Shown here: positions 45,777-56,638 of the stretch, piece after piece | How positions within the stretch are numbered: the stretch's first letter is position 1 | Layout of the letters: the number at the start of each line of letters is the position of its first letter | NCBI GenBank assembly: GCA_000708835.1 | Contig: DF237321.1 | Span: forward strand, 26,334 to 90,333 | DNA length: 64,000 nucleotides | Reading direction: 5' to 3' | Origin: Klebsormidium nitens | Taxonomy: Eukaryota; Streptophyta; Klebsormidiophyceae; Klebsormidiales; Klebsormidiaceae | Position numbers and translations under genes: made by a program | The notes under the pieces: generated by a model | Told to the model about the DNA's origin: nothing | Seen by the model: the letters and a program-made list of their open reading frames with translations, nothing else | The model's database searches: none

Positions 45777-46434
45777 GGCTTCCAAACCCTAGAATGAACC
45801 TCTCCTGTCGCTCTCTATATGTTACGATGCAAAGTCACCAGTGATCTTTGATGCAGCTCTATCACATTACCTAACCGCAACCCGGAAAATCCACCCGTCA
45901 GAGTCGGCCACCAGAATGCCACCAGAAAGGGCAGCCGCAGAGCTTCTTCCCCTGCCTTCACCAACGCTCAAACATAGTGCTTTTCTCTCACGATGTCAAC
46001 AGCTCGTCGTTGCATTACTCCCTCCTTCCTGCTTTGTGTAACCGCGTGCTAACCTCGTTCTTGGATTGTCCGCGAAAGAAGCTGAAGTGTCAAAGCTCTG
46101 GTTTCGAAAACCGAATTCAGACTCCCTTCGACGACGTGTCGTGAGTTTTCGATCTAGAAGGCCCCAGAAGCATTGACACCATTCCGTGGGGTTTCGGACT
46201 GTTGACATAACCTTCAGTATAACCCTGGAGTTAGGTACCTAGTAGGTTTTGCTGAGGCACAAGGAAGCTCCCCCTTCCTGAGGCTGCAGATATCAGGGAC
46301 TGGATTTGAAGAGGAAAAGGGGCCAGGGAGGGCGCCAGCGTCAGCCGTCTGTTCAAACATATAAATCCAGGAGGTTGCTTCTTTCAAGGACAATTTTGAA
46401 AGGAGCAAGCGGGGTTGTCTGAAAGTTAGCAGCC
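45777..46434. promoter_or_regulatory. Shared upstream region of RPL17 and U2AF35 (divergent)
   Basis: The 658 bp between the two divergent ATGs must contain both 5' UTRs and promoters. No convincing TATA box was picked for either gene and no coding exon is seen. The shared spacer is inferred from gene positions, not from motifs. Confidence 0.5.
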
Positions 46435-49117
46435 ATGGCTGAGCATTTGGCTTCCATCTTCGGGACAGAGAAGGATCGCGTCAATTGCCCTTTCTACTTC
46501 AAGATCGGGGCGTGCCGGCATGGAGACCGGTGTTCAAGGCTGCATAACAAGCCCACAGCCAGTCAGACACTGCTTCTCTCCAACATGTATCAAAGTCCTG
46601 AAGCAGCTTACCAAGCGAACGGAGGAATCGGGCCTGACGGAAGGCCCCTACCACAGCTGGATCCAAGGAGGCTACAGGAGCATTACGAGGTACCTACTGG
46701 CTTGTCGCTCAATTTCTGTTGTTCAAGAATGTCTTTGTTGCAGGAAGGCAGTGGTCAAATCCAGCAGTTTTGATTGGGTAAGAATGCCTTTGTTGTAGAA
46801 ATGCAGTGGGTAAATCGTCTCGATTGCTGTACGAAGCAGCTTGAATCTGCACACTTTGGGTCTGATATATTGCCTGAGTCTTTGCCTGCTTTTGTGCTCA
46901 AGTTACGTATGTATCGTACGGAATGAAAAAGATGATAAAGATGCTTTTTGAATCTTGTCGCTGCCTGTGAGTGACTAGCTGGTAATGGTGCTCAGCATGT
47001 GCCTATGCTTCAGAGGAAGTACACCTAGTGTATGCTTGTGATGTACCCGCATGAAGATAGTTGTTCTACCTTGATTTTCTTGTGGTATTTGACATGTGCA
47101 TCTCATGCCTCTGTTGCTGATACTTGCGTGTTTGTATCAGGATTTCTATGAGGACATCTTCTACGAGCTGGGCAAATTTGGGGAGATAGACAATCTGGTT
47201 GTCTGTGCAAACATGGCAGATCATATGGTAAGTCTGGTGCGGTCACCCGGTGGCTTCACTGTGTGCAGGATTTCTATGAGGACATCTTCTACGAACTTAG
47301 CAAGTATGGAGAGATCGACAACCTCGTGGTGTGCGCTAACATGGCCGACCACATGGTACGTGAGGTAGCACTAAGAAGGATCGGTCACAGAGCAAACTCC
47401 ATCGCAATTGCTTCGAAGTTGATTTGACAATCTCGTATATTTGAATCGTTTTTCTTGTACCTTAATGCTTTGGCTTGCATTACGCAAATTCAAACTGCTT
47501 CGCTGTGGACGAAGTTGCCCGAGTTAATTTCCATAACTTATCGTGCCATCCTAGCAGTTGTCTCTTGCAGCCCTGGATGTTCTTGCTCCCCTGGTCCAGG
47601 CTCACTAACAGAGAGGTTTTCGCCAGGTTGGCAACGTGTATGTGAAGTTCAAGGAGGAGGAGCAGGCGGCTGCTGCTTTGGCTGCCCTTTCTGGCCGCTT
47701 CTATGGAGGTGAGGATTTAGAGTCCCTGTCATTGCCCCTGTAGTTTATTTTATTCAGTCCGCTGCATCCAAAACTTCGCTACCTCTTCTTATCAGAATCT
47801 TCGCTACCTCTTCTTACTCTGCTCTTCGGTATGTCAGCATAGTCAGGCGCGATTCTAGCTTCGTTCACGATCAAGTGTGCCTGGCTGGCTGTGTTGTCTA
47901 GCTTTTGATCATCTGAAGCTGCTTATGTCACAGGATTCCTTTAATGGTGAGCTCTTTTACTAATCGGCTCAATGCTGTCCCTTTGCAGGACGCCCTATCC
48001 TTGTCGACTTCTCCCCTGTCACAGACTTCCGTGAGGCCACCTGCCGGCAGCACGAGGAGACTGTGTGCAACCGCGGCACCTACTGCAACTTCATGCACGT
48101 CAGGAAGATCAGCAGGTCAGTGATTATGCTCTGCGAGAGCCCTTTTCTATTGTGCTTGAATGGTATACTGTTAAGACTTCATTGTGTTGCCACTTTGCTT
48201 CAATGCCTTGTGAAGAAGTCTAAGTACACTTGCCTGGGCTTTTTGACTTTTTGCTTTGTTCTTATTGTCTCGTCTGTACGTACTGGGAAGCTGACACTAG
48301 AATCTCTCGTGTGTGCAGAGAACTGAGGAAGAAGCTGTTTGGCAGCTATGAGAGGAGGCGCAGTCCAAGCCCTGTTGGACGGTAAGTCTTATTCACATCT
48401 GGTATCTGTACTTGTCATTACGATGTTCGTTGTTTAGTGTAGCGGTCTTCGAAACATGCCTGGCTTTCCGTTTATCCCATTTGTTACCTTAGATTAAGAT
48501 CCTGGAAAAAGAGACTCGAGTAAATCATCTGATTTTCTCGCAAGGTTTTGCGCTTACTCAGTCAGCAAGAATCCATCATCAGCGCTTTCGTTCTGAATGC
48601 TCAGGTATATCTCATGCCACTCGATTTGTTTCTTCGCAGAATCTCCTCAAACTGTTGGTCTAGGCCATTGCTACTGTCATCCTCGCCAGTCGTGTTCGTT
48701 GCCGCTTACTAATTGTTGATCATTTCTGTATGCAGGCGTGGCGGCTCTGACCGATACGACGATCGCCGAGGCCGCGGCGGGGGCGGCGGCGGCGGGGGCG
48801 GGGGTTACGACCGATACGACGATCGTCGAGGATACGGCGGTCGGGGGGGTGGCCGCGGGTATGACGACCGGCGGGGGGGTTACGATGACAGGCGTGGTGG
48901 CGGTGGGGGGTATGATCGCAGAGATGACAGGGGCCCCCCGCGAAGAGAGAGGGAGAGGAGCATTAGCCCGGTTCGGCGGAGATCACCCAGCCCTGTGCGT
49001 GAAGGAAGCGCGGAGCGTAGGGCCAAGATTGAGCAGTGGAATAGGGAGAGGGAGGAGAGGGATGCAGCGGCGGCGGGGGGTGCTCCGAAGACTGAGGGGG
49101 CGCCGGGGACGCAGTAG
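46435..49117 (+). CDS. U2AF35: U2AF small subunit (U2AF35), splicing factor
   Basis: Binds the AG at the 3' splice site and pairs with U2AF65 in early spliceosome assembly. Exons: 46435-46689, 47141-47227 or 47269-47355, 47627-47708, 47989-48115, 48319-48381, 48736-49117. Using one of the two alternative exons gives 331 residues in frame. Order of domains: [18 protein letters not shown] start, first CCCH zinc finger ([20 protein letters not shown]), U2AF-homology RRM (YEDIFYEL through [14 protein letters not shown] and FSPVTDF), second CCCH finger ([19 protein letters not shown]), [14 protein letters not shown], then a Gly-rich RGG/DDR tail and [11 protein letters not shown] repeats. The tail resembles land-plant U2AF35. 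Two copies of exon 2 are the odd point. Confidence 0.97.
47141..47355 (+). repeat. Duplicated U2AF35 exon 2 (two intact 87-bp copies)
   Basis: Copy a (47141-47227) and copy b (47269-47355) each have a CAG acceptor, 29 codons and a GT donor (GTAAGT, GTACGT). Both read [10 protein letters not shown] then [15 protein letters not shown]; they differ only at G/S and F/Y (LGKFGEI against LSKYGEI). Many third-position changes separate them while the protein is kept. The gap between donor a and acceptor b is 41 bp. Confidence 0.95.
48780..48920 (+). repeat. GGC-rich low-complexity tract in U2AF35 last exon
   Basis: A run of GGCGGCGGCGG and GGGGGGG steps encodes the Gly-rich tail with [14 protein letters not shown] units. 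It is a coding low-complexity repeat typical of RGG-type RNA-binding tails. Confidence 0.85.
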
Positions 49118-51381
49118 AGGGGATCCCCTGGTTCGTGGACTGCGGGCCTTTTCTCTGTTCTTTTGCAGATGTCTCGCGGAGCGCTTAAGAGGATGACGAA
49201 GGCACATGATTCTGTCAATGAGTCTTGATAGTGGAGAATTGCAGATGACTAGGGCGACATGCACAGGGTCTTGCTTGTTCAGGTTGCAGGGAGTTGCAGT
49301 TACTTGCCATGCAGGTCTGCAGGATAAGTGTACGAGAATTCACTATCAGGGCCTTTCCAGCCACCGTCATTGCAGGTCTGCAGCTTAAAGAGATCAAGGA
49401 GTTAGCTCTTCCGCCTTCTAATCCAAGTACATAGGTCTGCTCCACTTTCAGAACATGTTGAATTTTTTTTTCAGCTTGCACGGCTTCGACTCTTGTTGCT
49501 GTTTCTGCATCGTAGGCTAGGGACAGGTGTTGACCCAACGTTGCTCTGCAGGTGGTCAGTTTGAGCAGGGCGCAGGAGGAGGCGCAGGTGCACAGGTGGA
49601 CTAGCAAGTGGCTGACGGTTTGGTTAGCGTGCAGGGATTGCACTGCAGGGAAAGTTGGAAGGGTTGCCTTATGCATGCAGGTTGCAGGTAGTAAGGGCAC
49701 ACGTGCAACTGCGAGTCGCTTGTCAGAAGAGTGCAAGGTATCTTGTGGATCTGCGTCTAAGATTGTCCCAGCTTGATTCGTGCATCAGACCAAGAACTCT
49801 CAAGCAATGCTAGAGCACTTGGCTTTTCTTGTCCAAAACGTTTGTTGCTGCATTATCCGGGTGTAATGGCTGAGCATAATTAGTGACCAGAGTCTGGCTT
49901 CTTCTTTTAATGCTGCAACGGTGTTGCATCGGGTGATGCATCTAGATGGAGTGTGGTGTCTTCAATGCATAAAGGGTTCATTGTTGCAGCTGGATCTAAC
50001 AGCGGAGTGCAAGAATTTTACAAAAGTATAGTAGGAGTTGCTCTACTTTTGGGGCAACTATTGTATATGTACGATGTACGATCACAGTGCTCCATTGCTC
50101 ATGAGATGTTGTTCAAGGTCCAATTCATGGTGATATATGGATTGAGATGATTATTTGTGTGAGACACTTTGGACATGCGACGTTTGCATCATGCATGGCA
50201 AGTGCTTCAAGTTGGACTTGTGTTTGTGTTGTCTTGGATCCATCAGGCGCGGCCGGTTCTTGGTGAATTCCTCTCTTTTGACAATCCGGGGTGGCTGCCG
50301 ATAAACTTCAAATGTGCCATCATGGCATGATGTGGATGTGGACAGTTCAGATGTCTTTAGAAGAGATTGATTATCATGGTCGAACTTCCTTGTTCGGGGG
50401 CACAAAACCCTGTTGCCCAATGCAAAATTCATGAATCAATTTGAAATCGAGTCATTGAGACATCTTCATTCAATGATACATCAGATATCATATCTCAAGC
50501 TTCCCGTTGTCCGTTGAGAATATCGTCTTATGCATGTTTGCAAGGACAAATGGAGCGCCATGCATCCATAGAGCTCTAGTCGGCAGAAATTTGAGCCCCT
50601 CTATTCTACATGCCGTGACATGCTCAAAACATGCTTCTCTAGGCGGTTTGGAGCAGCCGCGCGGGCATGCTTTAATTCAAGCACATGACCAATCTGGGAC
50701 CAAAAGTCTTCGAAAGAGCAAGGGGGAAACTTGATAGCGACCAGTGGAAACCTATTTGGGGGGGATAATGAATGACTAAAAATTTTCATGCATATAACCA
50801 AATTCATCATGACATATATAATATTAACGCTTGGCCGATCCACATGTGATCATGTTCACTTAAGCGACGTCAATCGAACGCCGACCTCATATAGCACGAA
50901 TGGAACATGCATTTCTCAGCAAAGCTTGAGGGAGAAGTTTTCAATGGGCATGCGCCATTACTATTTGACAAAACGGCAAAGAAAAGCATCGAACTCAAGA
51001 CCTTGAAAGGTTTGCATAATGTACGGATACAACAGGCACGAGCGGCCATAACAAAACAGAGGATCAAAGCAGAGCTGAGAGGACATTGTATCATGCCGCC
51101 TCTTGAGTGGGACCACAATGACATTCCTCTTAACAAGTCGGAAATACGTCCAACTCATAGTCTACCCTTCTTAGCTTAGACGTACAACGACATCTGTCCA
51201 AAGACCTCTACTTTTGGAATAAGAGTGTATCTCTGTTCTATCTGAAAAGTCCTTTCTTGTAAAAGCGGTATAACCAATGTATAACCAGCCGGCCCAGACA
51301 ACATGGAAGGGGCCAATTGGCTGGAGCAACTGCCGATTTTTTTGTCGACATTGATTATATACCAGCCGGCCGGTCAGGCCG
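49118..51381. other. Intergenic region after U2AF35
   Basis: About 2.3 kb with no coding exon I can support. The first several hundred bases are the U2AF35 3' UTR and flank; between 49,290 and 49,700 the short string GCAGGTCTGCAG or close variants (GCAGGTTGCAG) recurs several times. The rest, to the 3' end of the convergent membrane-protein gene, shows short ORFs only. Confidence 0.45.
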
Positions 51382-52514
51382 TCACGTATATAGATCTTCT
51401 ACCACAGTGGGTGATCCTGCTCTAATTCGAAAATATCGTGCAAGAACGCCTCTGAATACAAACCCGCGCTTGTCATCTGTAAGGGGACATAGTACTGAAA
51501 AAACCAACATCAAAACAGTCCACCCTGCCGAGATTTCAGCAAAGAGGGTAAAGTAACTGATTGGCCAGACCTGTACAAGTTTCGTTTCTCCTCGTGGATC
51601 TAGCACGATCCGAGCCCGGGGTCGACCGTAAGGCCAACATGGTGGATTGCATTCACCAAAGTTAGGCCAGGAGTCCACCTTTGCAAAAGCTGCGCTTGTT
51701 GTCTTGGACCCATTCAAAAATACGCGGGTTGTCATACCAACCTCATATGCCCCATTGCTGTAATCATCGTAGTAACTCAGGTACCCTCTCCCAAGCAAGA
51801 GTGTCTCGTTCTCATAACTGGCTTGAATGCTTGCAAAGGAATTTACATTTGGCAGGCCAAATGCAGTCATCTGACACATCAATGTAATTCCATATTGATA
51901 CTTCTCATCTTTACCAACAACCATTTGCGAGTCCACAAAAACGCAGATGGAAGGATCATCTGTAACCCAGGTGTTATAATCTCCAGCATACTTGAAAAGA
52001 TAGGCCCTGGAAAACAGATTCGGGGTGTCGACAATCAATGGTATCCTCCGAGATCCTCCATTCAAACCGGTGCTTGCATATACTAGGCCTTGACCAGAAC
52101 TTACTGCGCCACTCCCCGCGCCAGTAGTCGCAGCTGTCTCCAACACACTGATGGCTCCCAGTGGGTTTGTCAAGGTGCACGTAAGCGAGATATTCACCAC
52201 TCTGTCAAGATAAGGTGACACTGGATTGGACCCCAGTCTACAGTGGCCGGCGCGCTATTAGTGTTGGTGACCAGACGCTGGCATATAGTAAACCCTGGAA
52301 ACACGGTTTTGGTTGTCGATATCGACACTGATGTGGGAGGATTTTCACTGCACTGATATGCAATCACAAACGCCATAGTGATAAACGGGACATATCCAAG
52401 GAGCAGAAGTCCAAAGATTAACCAAGCACATCTCCGTTGTGACTTTTCCACCGCTTGAGGGACTAGTACAGCCATCGTGATCCAGCTAGCAAGCGCAACC
52501 CCTGCCCACACCGC
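51382..52514 (-). CDS. Two-span membrane protein with large exoplasmic loop, frame broken; weak DEG/ENaC resemblance
   Basis: The N-terminal frame (52514 to about 52232) begins after a TATAG acceptor and carries a basic segment and a strong membrane span (LIFGLLLLGYVPFITMAFVI), then TKTVFPGFTICQRL. The C-terminal frame (52230-51382) is a roughly 280-residue segment with NxS/T sites, CNPPCWPYG and a second membrane span near the end (ISAGWTVLMLVFSVL), closing EDLYT. The frames join if one base is added at a CCCC run (52231-52234). Span, FPxxTIC-like motif, long loop with Cys, and a second span after SYFTLFAEISAGW recall DEG/ENaC channels, but key signatures are loose, so this is a weak call. 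A Cys-rich open segment at about 52,790-52,606 (CFRHC, CEALRLCTGRDC) may be an upstream exon. Otherwise unrecognised. Confidence 0.6.
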
Positions 52515-52856
52515 CTATACAGGCAAAGTTGGTGAATCAGCTAGTGGAACACCTCCCTTTTCAGCTGCTTGTGAGTGGTAGCTACTATGTATGGTTAGCT
52601 GTAAGGAACCTGAATATGAGTCGTTGATCTGCATAATGTGCACAGTATGATGACATCAATGCAGTCACGGCCAGTGCACAATCGCAATGCCTCACATTGG
52701 ACTTTCCGGAATAGATTATCCTCCTTCGAAAACACGGAGTTCCTGCAGTGACGGAAGCACACGTCATAGTCCGGAACGCGCTTTGCCAACGGTCAATGTT
52801 ACGAACCTCAAAAATCTTTCGGCATCGAAGATCGGTCCAAAAGGTCCTCGATAAAT

Positions 52857-52905
52857 CATGTTTTTGAAAGGCGGCGGCGGTCGGCGACCGCCTTTCGAAA
52901 ACATG
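52857..52905. repeat. Imperfect inverted repeat (hairpin)
   Basis: The arm CATGTTTTTGAAAGGCGG with CGGCGG inserted before TCG pairs with CGACCGCCTTTCGAAAACAT plus G. The 21-bp arms have one mismatch and a 6-nt insertion, with almost no loop. It could form a strong cruciform or RNA hairpin, or be a remnant of an element terminus. Confidence 0.8.
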
Positions 52906-53714
52906 TTTTACGATCATGACGTCCGATCCGCGATCGAGCGGCTCAGATTCACCTTCCGCGCGGTTCGGCCGAAAGTTATGACGTCAAAGTGTACCAAGTG
53001 TACCAGTTTGTACATCCACGTGGTCTCCGCCGAAACTGGCGATGCATTCGACAGCGGTTTTCCCAATGTGAACCCAGCTTCGGAACTCGTTGGTACAACG
53101 TCATCACACGTCATCTGGGTACAACTAAAAACAAAGCGAAAGTTGATCGAAAGCCCAATGTGAACCCTCTCCAGCTTTCTCCCAAATTTTTGCCTCCCTT
53201 ATTGACATGTCAACATGTTCCAAAAACGGTAAGGCATTTTTATTCGTGATCCTATTGGCCGAAACCCTTACCGGGTTGACCGGGTTGACCGAGATCGAAA
53301 TTCGAGCGACTAACCCCCTACTAACCCTAACAGATTCCCTGCTTCGAATACAAGAAACCCTTATAAACTCCACACGTAACCCTTCATCGCAAAATTTCTA
53401 AGGGGGAGGACATTCTAGTTCTTCCAGGGCGCTGAAATTCAGTGGGGGGCGCAAACTAATAAAGCGGTACAGGGGGGAAGGTTTCTTAGCTCGGACGGGT
53501 TACTTGTTAACCCAAGATCTTTGATACGCACGGGCAGACGGCAGGATCTTTTGCCAACGAATGGTGGCGGTCGATATTACCGTAATCGGCGGTCGCATAT
53601 GATTTGCCGACGAGTGGACTGCGGTCAAAAACTAGGACGACACAATCCGCCTTCGGCGGATTTAGCAGCTCGCCTCTTTATAGAAAGCATTATAAAATAG
53701 AAAAGCTTCAATGA

Positions 53715-53887
53715 GGGTGGGTGGGAGGGCGCCCCGATTCGCTTGCGTGGGGCGGGTGGGAGGGCAAGATTGATTCCCGTGCGGGCCCCGGTACAATATT
53801 GAGCATTTTAGGTTGCACTAAAACCAAAGATCTGAAGAGTTTCTAGTCACATCATATGAGACTCTTGCGTTTGGGTGGGTGGGAGGG
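53715..53887 (+). repeat. Cluster of three potential G-quadruplex motifs
   Basis: GGGTGGGTGGGAGGG occurs at 53715-53729 and 53873-53887, both followed by CGCCCCG. A variant, GGGGCGGGTGGGAGGG, lies at 53749-53764. All satisfy the four-G-tract, single-base-loop pattern of very stable quadruplexes. The shared flanks indicate a duplicated unit. Confidence 0.85.
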
Positions 53888-54366
53888 CGCCCCGGTCTAA
53901 AGTATGATAGCAATTTTCATCTCAGAGCTGACCGGAGCAATACCCCACGCAGCAGTTTCCGATGTACTGCTAAAATCAGGCCAAACGCGGCCAAACGGAA
54001 ATTGTCGTGCGTCCCGGCACCGCCGGGAAAAATGGGTTAAACTGGCGCGTTAGACCTTAACACGATTCAAAGGTGAAAAAAGGAGCTTAAGGAAAAATCT
54101 CAAGTTGGTTTGCCCTTTCCCGAAAAAACCGCAAAAACACGGCGTTGGATTATGTCGTATGACGAGGAACGGCCCATTAGATCTTTTGGTTCTCGTTGGT
54201 AGGATTTTGCTGTACATTAAGGCCTTACTCACAGTGGATTTCACAGAATCCTAAACTTTTCGAAAATACACAGTATGACGCCACCGGCGAATTTAACCAC
54301 CTGACACGGTGACGTCGTACAGCGAAATAAAATGCCAGACGGACCCCACATCCGGATGACCGCTAC

Positions 54367-54410
54367 AGCTCGCCCCATATAAGTATGGGCGAGCTAAAAA
54401 AAAAAAAAAA
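54367..54410 (+). repeat. Short hairpin followed by A15
   Basis: AGCTCGCCCCATA (54367-54379) pairs with TATGGGCGAGCT (54384-54395) with one bulged C and a four-base loop, directly followed by fifteen A's (54396-54410). This resembles a terminator-like or retroposed 3' end. On the minus strand it would be T15 followed by the hairpin. Confidence 0.75.
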
Positions 54411-56638
54411 GATTTGCCGACGAGAGCCCGGGGCTAGGCCTCGGGGGACGATCTCTCAGTCGAGTCCGAACGGCGATTAAACTCCTGAGGCTGCAGGGTA
54501 TGTGGCTGCCGTCACGGTTGGGCCGGGGCGCTGTGATTCTGACCGGTAGGATGAATCCCCGAGAGTGATATGGCAAGTCATGGGACCATCGACGAGACAA
54601 GCCGCGGTTGTTTCTTTGGCCCTGTTACTGTTTACAGGCGCAGCGCTCTCGCCAGGGTCTCGCCACCGCTATGGCTTATAGTAATATCTCAATACCTATC
54701 TCAGTTTCAGTTGTTGCATGTAGGCCCTGCCCCGAAACGTCGCTGTAAGCGCTTGTCCTAGGGCACAAAGGTCAAAAAAGACACCTGTATTCCGTTAGTG
54801 CACCAAGTATTGTCCTGTGCACGGAATCCAGGCACGGAATGTCTTGTAATCATGTAAGTTAGATTTTCTAAATTTGCTCTGCATCTACAGACTACATAAA
54901 TACGAAAGCTTGTAACAACAAGATTTCCACTCGCATACGAGCGATGAGTAACAGTATCTGCATTTCCGACTCACAAATTGGAGCTGATAAGTTCGTGTTT
55001 GAAGTGTCGCCGTCATTGCGTTTGACAGGGTGGTAATCAAGAGGGCTGACAAGAGGAGACCCGCATTGCCTTGGCCGAAATTAGACAGCACTCTGCAATC
55101 AGTATTGCAGCTACATACAAGTACAGACGTAGTGAGAACCAATCTGCGGCAGCCCCGATTGTGGGTCAAGCCGGTGAGCATTGCATCTGCATGCACGAGG
55201 TCGAAGGAGATGGAACGGCTGGGGCTTTAATGATAGCTGGGACTGATGCTTGGTGCAAAATGTGGCCATTAGAGTGCCGGCGTGTTCTGAGAGGTGATCT
55301 ACCATGAAGATTGAGCTCAGGTTAGAATGCTGGTAAGTTGCTGAGGTAACCAACCTACCCATGCCCTTTCCAGGCTCCTGAGTCTTTCAGGCCGGAAGCG
55401 GGTGAGAGAAGTGTGCTCAATTTTCAGCTGACTACAAGAACCTGATTACAGCCCTGAGCCGACCAAAATGGACCAGCTCTGTGTGGCACATGATACCAGG
55501 GCCCTTATCAACAGCCCTTGATATGGCATCTTGTGAAAGTTTCTCTATGATCCTACAGAAAACCACCTGAACTACCGCTTCAGAACTATTGCAGCCAGGC
55601 GTTGCTCTTTTGTGGTTGCACCAACGGTGAACTTTTGGTCAACATTGCATGTTTCGTTGAGAAACAATTTAGCTGCTAAGATCCAATACCTCAGAAGTGT
55701 AGCTCCGAAATCAAAAGTTGCTTGACGCCTAAGAGCTGCGGGACGTGACACTGGACGGGAGCACTAATCTGAGGTGCAGGTAATCACAAGATTTAGTCTC
55801 AGGCCGAAATCTTGCTCTGATTCCACCAGGTAGAAAATGTTGATGATTAGCGGACTACCGCAAGCAGGACGAAAGTGACGTTTCTGGATCATCAACCAGG
55901 CGCTGGGGACAAGGTAAGATGCAAAAGTGCTGTGCATCAATCCGCTTTCTGTGCCAGAATCTTTTGGAGCATCACAGACAATGGCACTTTCGCTGTCAGT
56001 AGTTCTCAATCAAGAATTAAATGTGGGATTGAAGAAGTTAGCTACTTGCCTAACCCCTTCCCTCAAAGACAATGGCATTCAAGACTATGTCTGCATACTC
56101 TCACATAACAGTAATACTCGTTCAGAAAGCCCTACGATTGTATGCTTACTGCAACAAAACAAGCACTGTGACAGCAAACAGGAGTACCTGGTCAAGAGCC
56201 TGAGACGACAACGAAGCTACGCCAAAGAGAATCCCAGATTCACATCTCAATCCTCAATGTCCCGCCCTCCACTTGTTCAAGCACCCCGTGATTTTGAACC
56301 ATCTTTCACCTAGTATCATGCTGCATAGTAAATCACAGGATCCCTAACTCACCACTTTCAAATTCTTCAATATCCTCTGACAGAAATAAGGTTCGGACCC
56401 CACACTGATTCTCAGAAGTGAAAGTAGGAGCAAAAGATCAATCTTCGAGTTCCTACAGAGTTCACATCACAAGCAAACGCTCTTCAGACCATTCTTATTA
56501 TCCCCAAGCTCTTTATGCATTCTTTGCCTCGTCCGAATGCTTCAGTTCGTCAAAAGATTGAGACCCGAAAGCTGCCTCACAGTCTTAGTCTGAACAACAG
56601 CTCAATTGACGACACTTGGAATCCCTCAACTTTGCAGC

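Larger units (their letters stand above)
52515..56638. other. Long stretch without recognised genes; contains G-rich repeats and hairpins
   Basis: Apart from the possible upstream exon of the preceding gene, I find no supported coding sequence in about 4 kb. It contains an inverted repeat near 52,870, three potential G-quadruplex motifs at 53,715-53,887, a hairpin followed by A15 near 54,390, and a 14-bp string GATTTGCCGACGAG present at about 53,602 and 54,411. The last kilobase may hold a 5' UTR exon of the gene at 56,639, because TTTGCAG directly precedes its ATG. Confidence 0.5.

Noticed and set aside
48738-49196. Alternate-frame 152-codon reading of the U2AF35 last exon
   Set aside because: Product of the GGC-rich tract; the RGG/RS frame is in phase with the upstream exons.
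52585-52917. 110-codon minus-strand open frame
   Set aside because: Partly overlaps a different, Cys-rich frame that looks more coding, and spans a strong inverted repeat; not called as a gene.
55927-56313. 128-codon open frame before the large unknown gene
   Set aside because: Composition unlike the neighbouring genes and no splice link or family resemblance.
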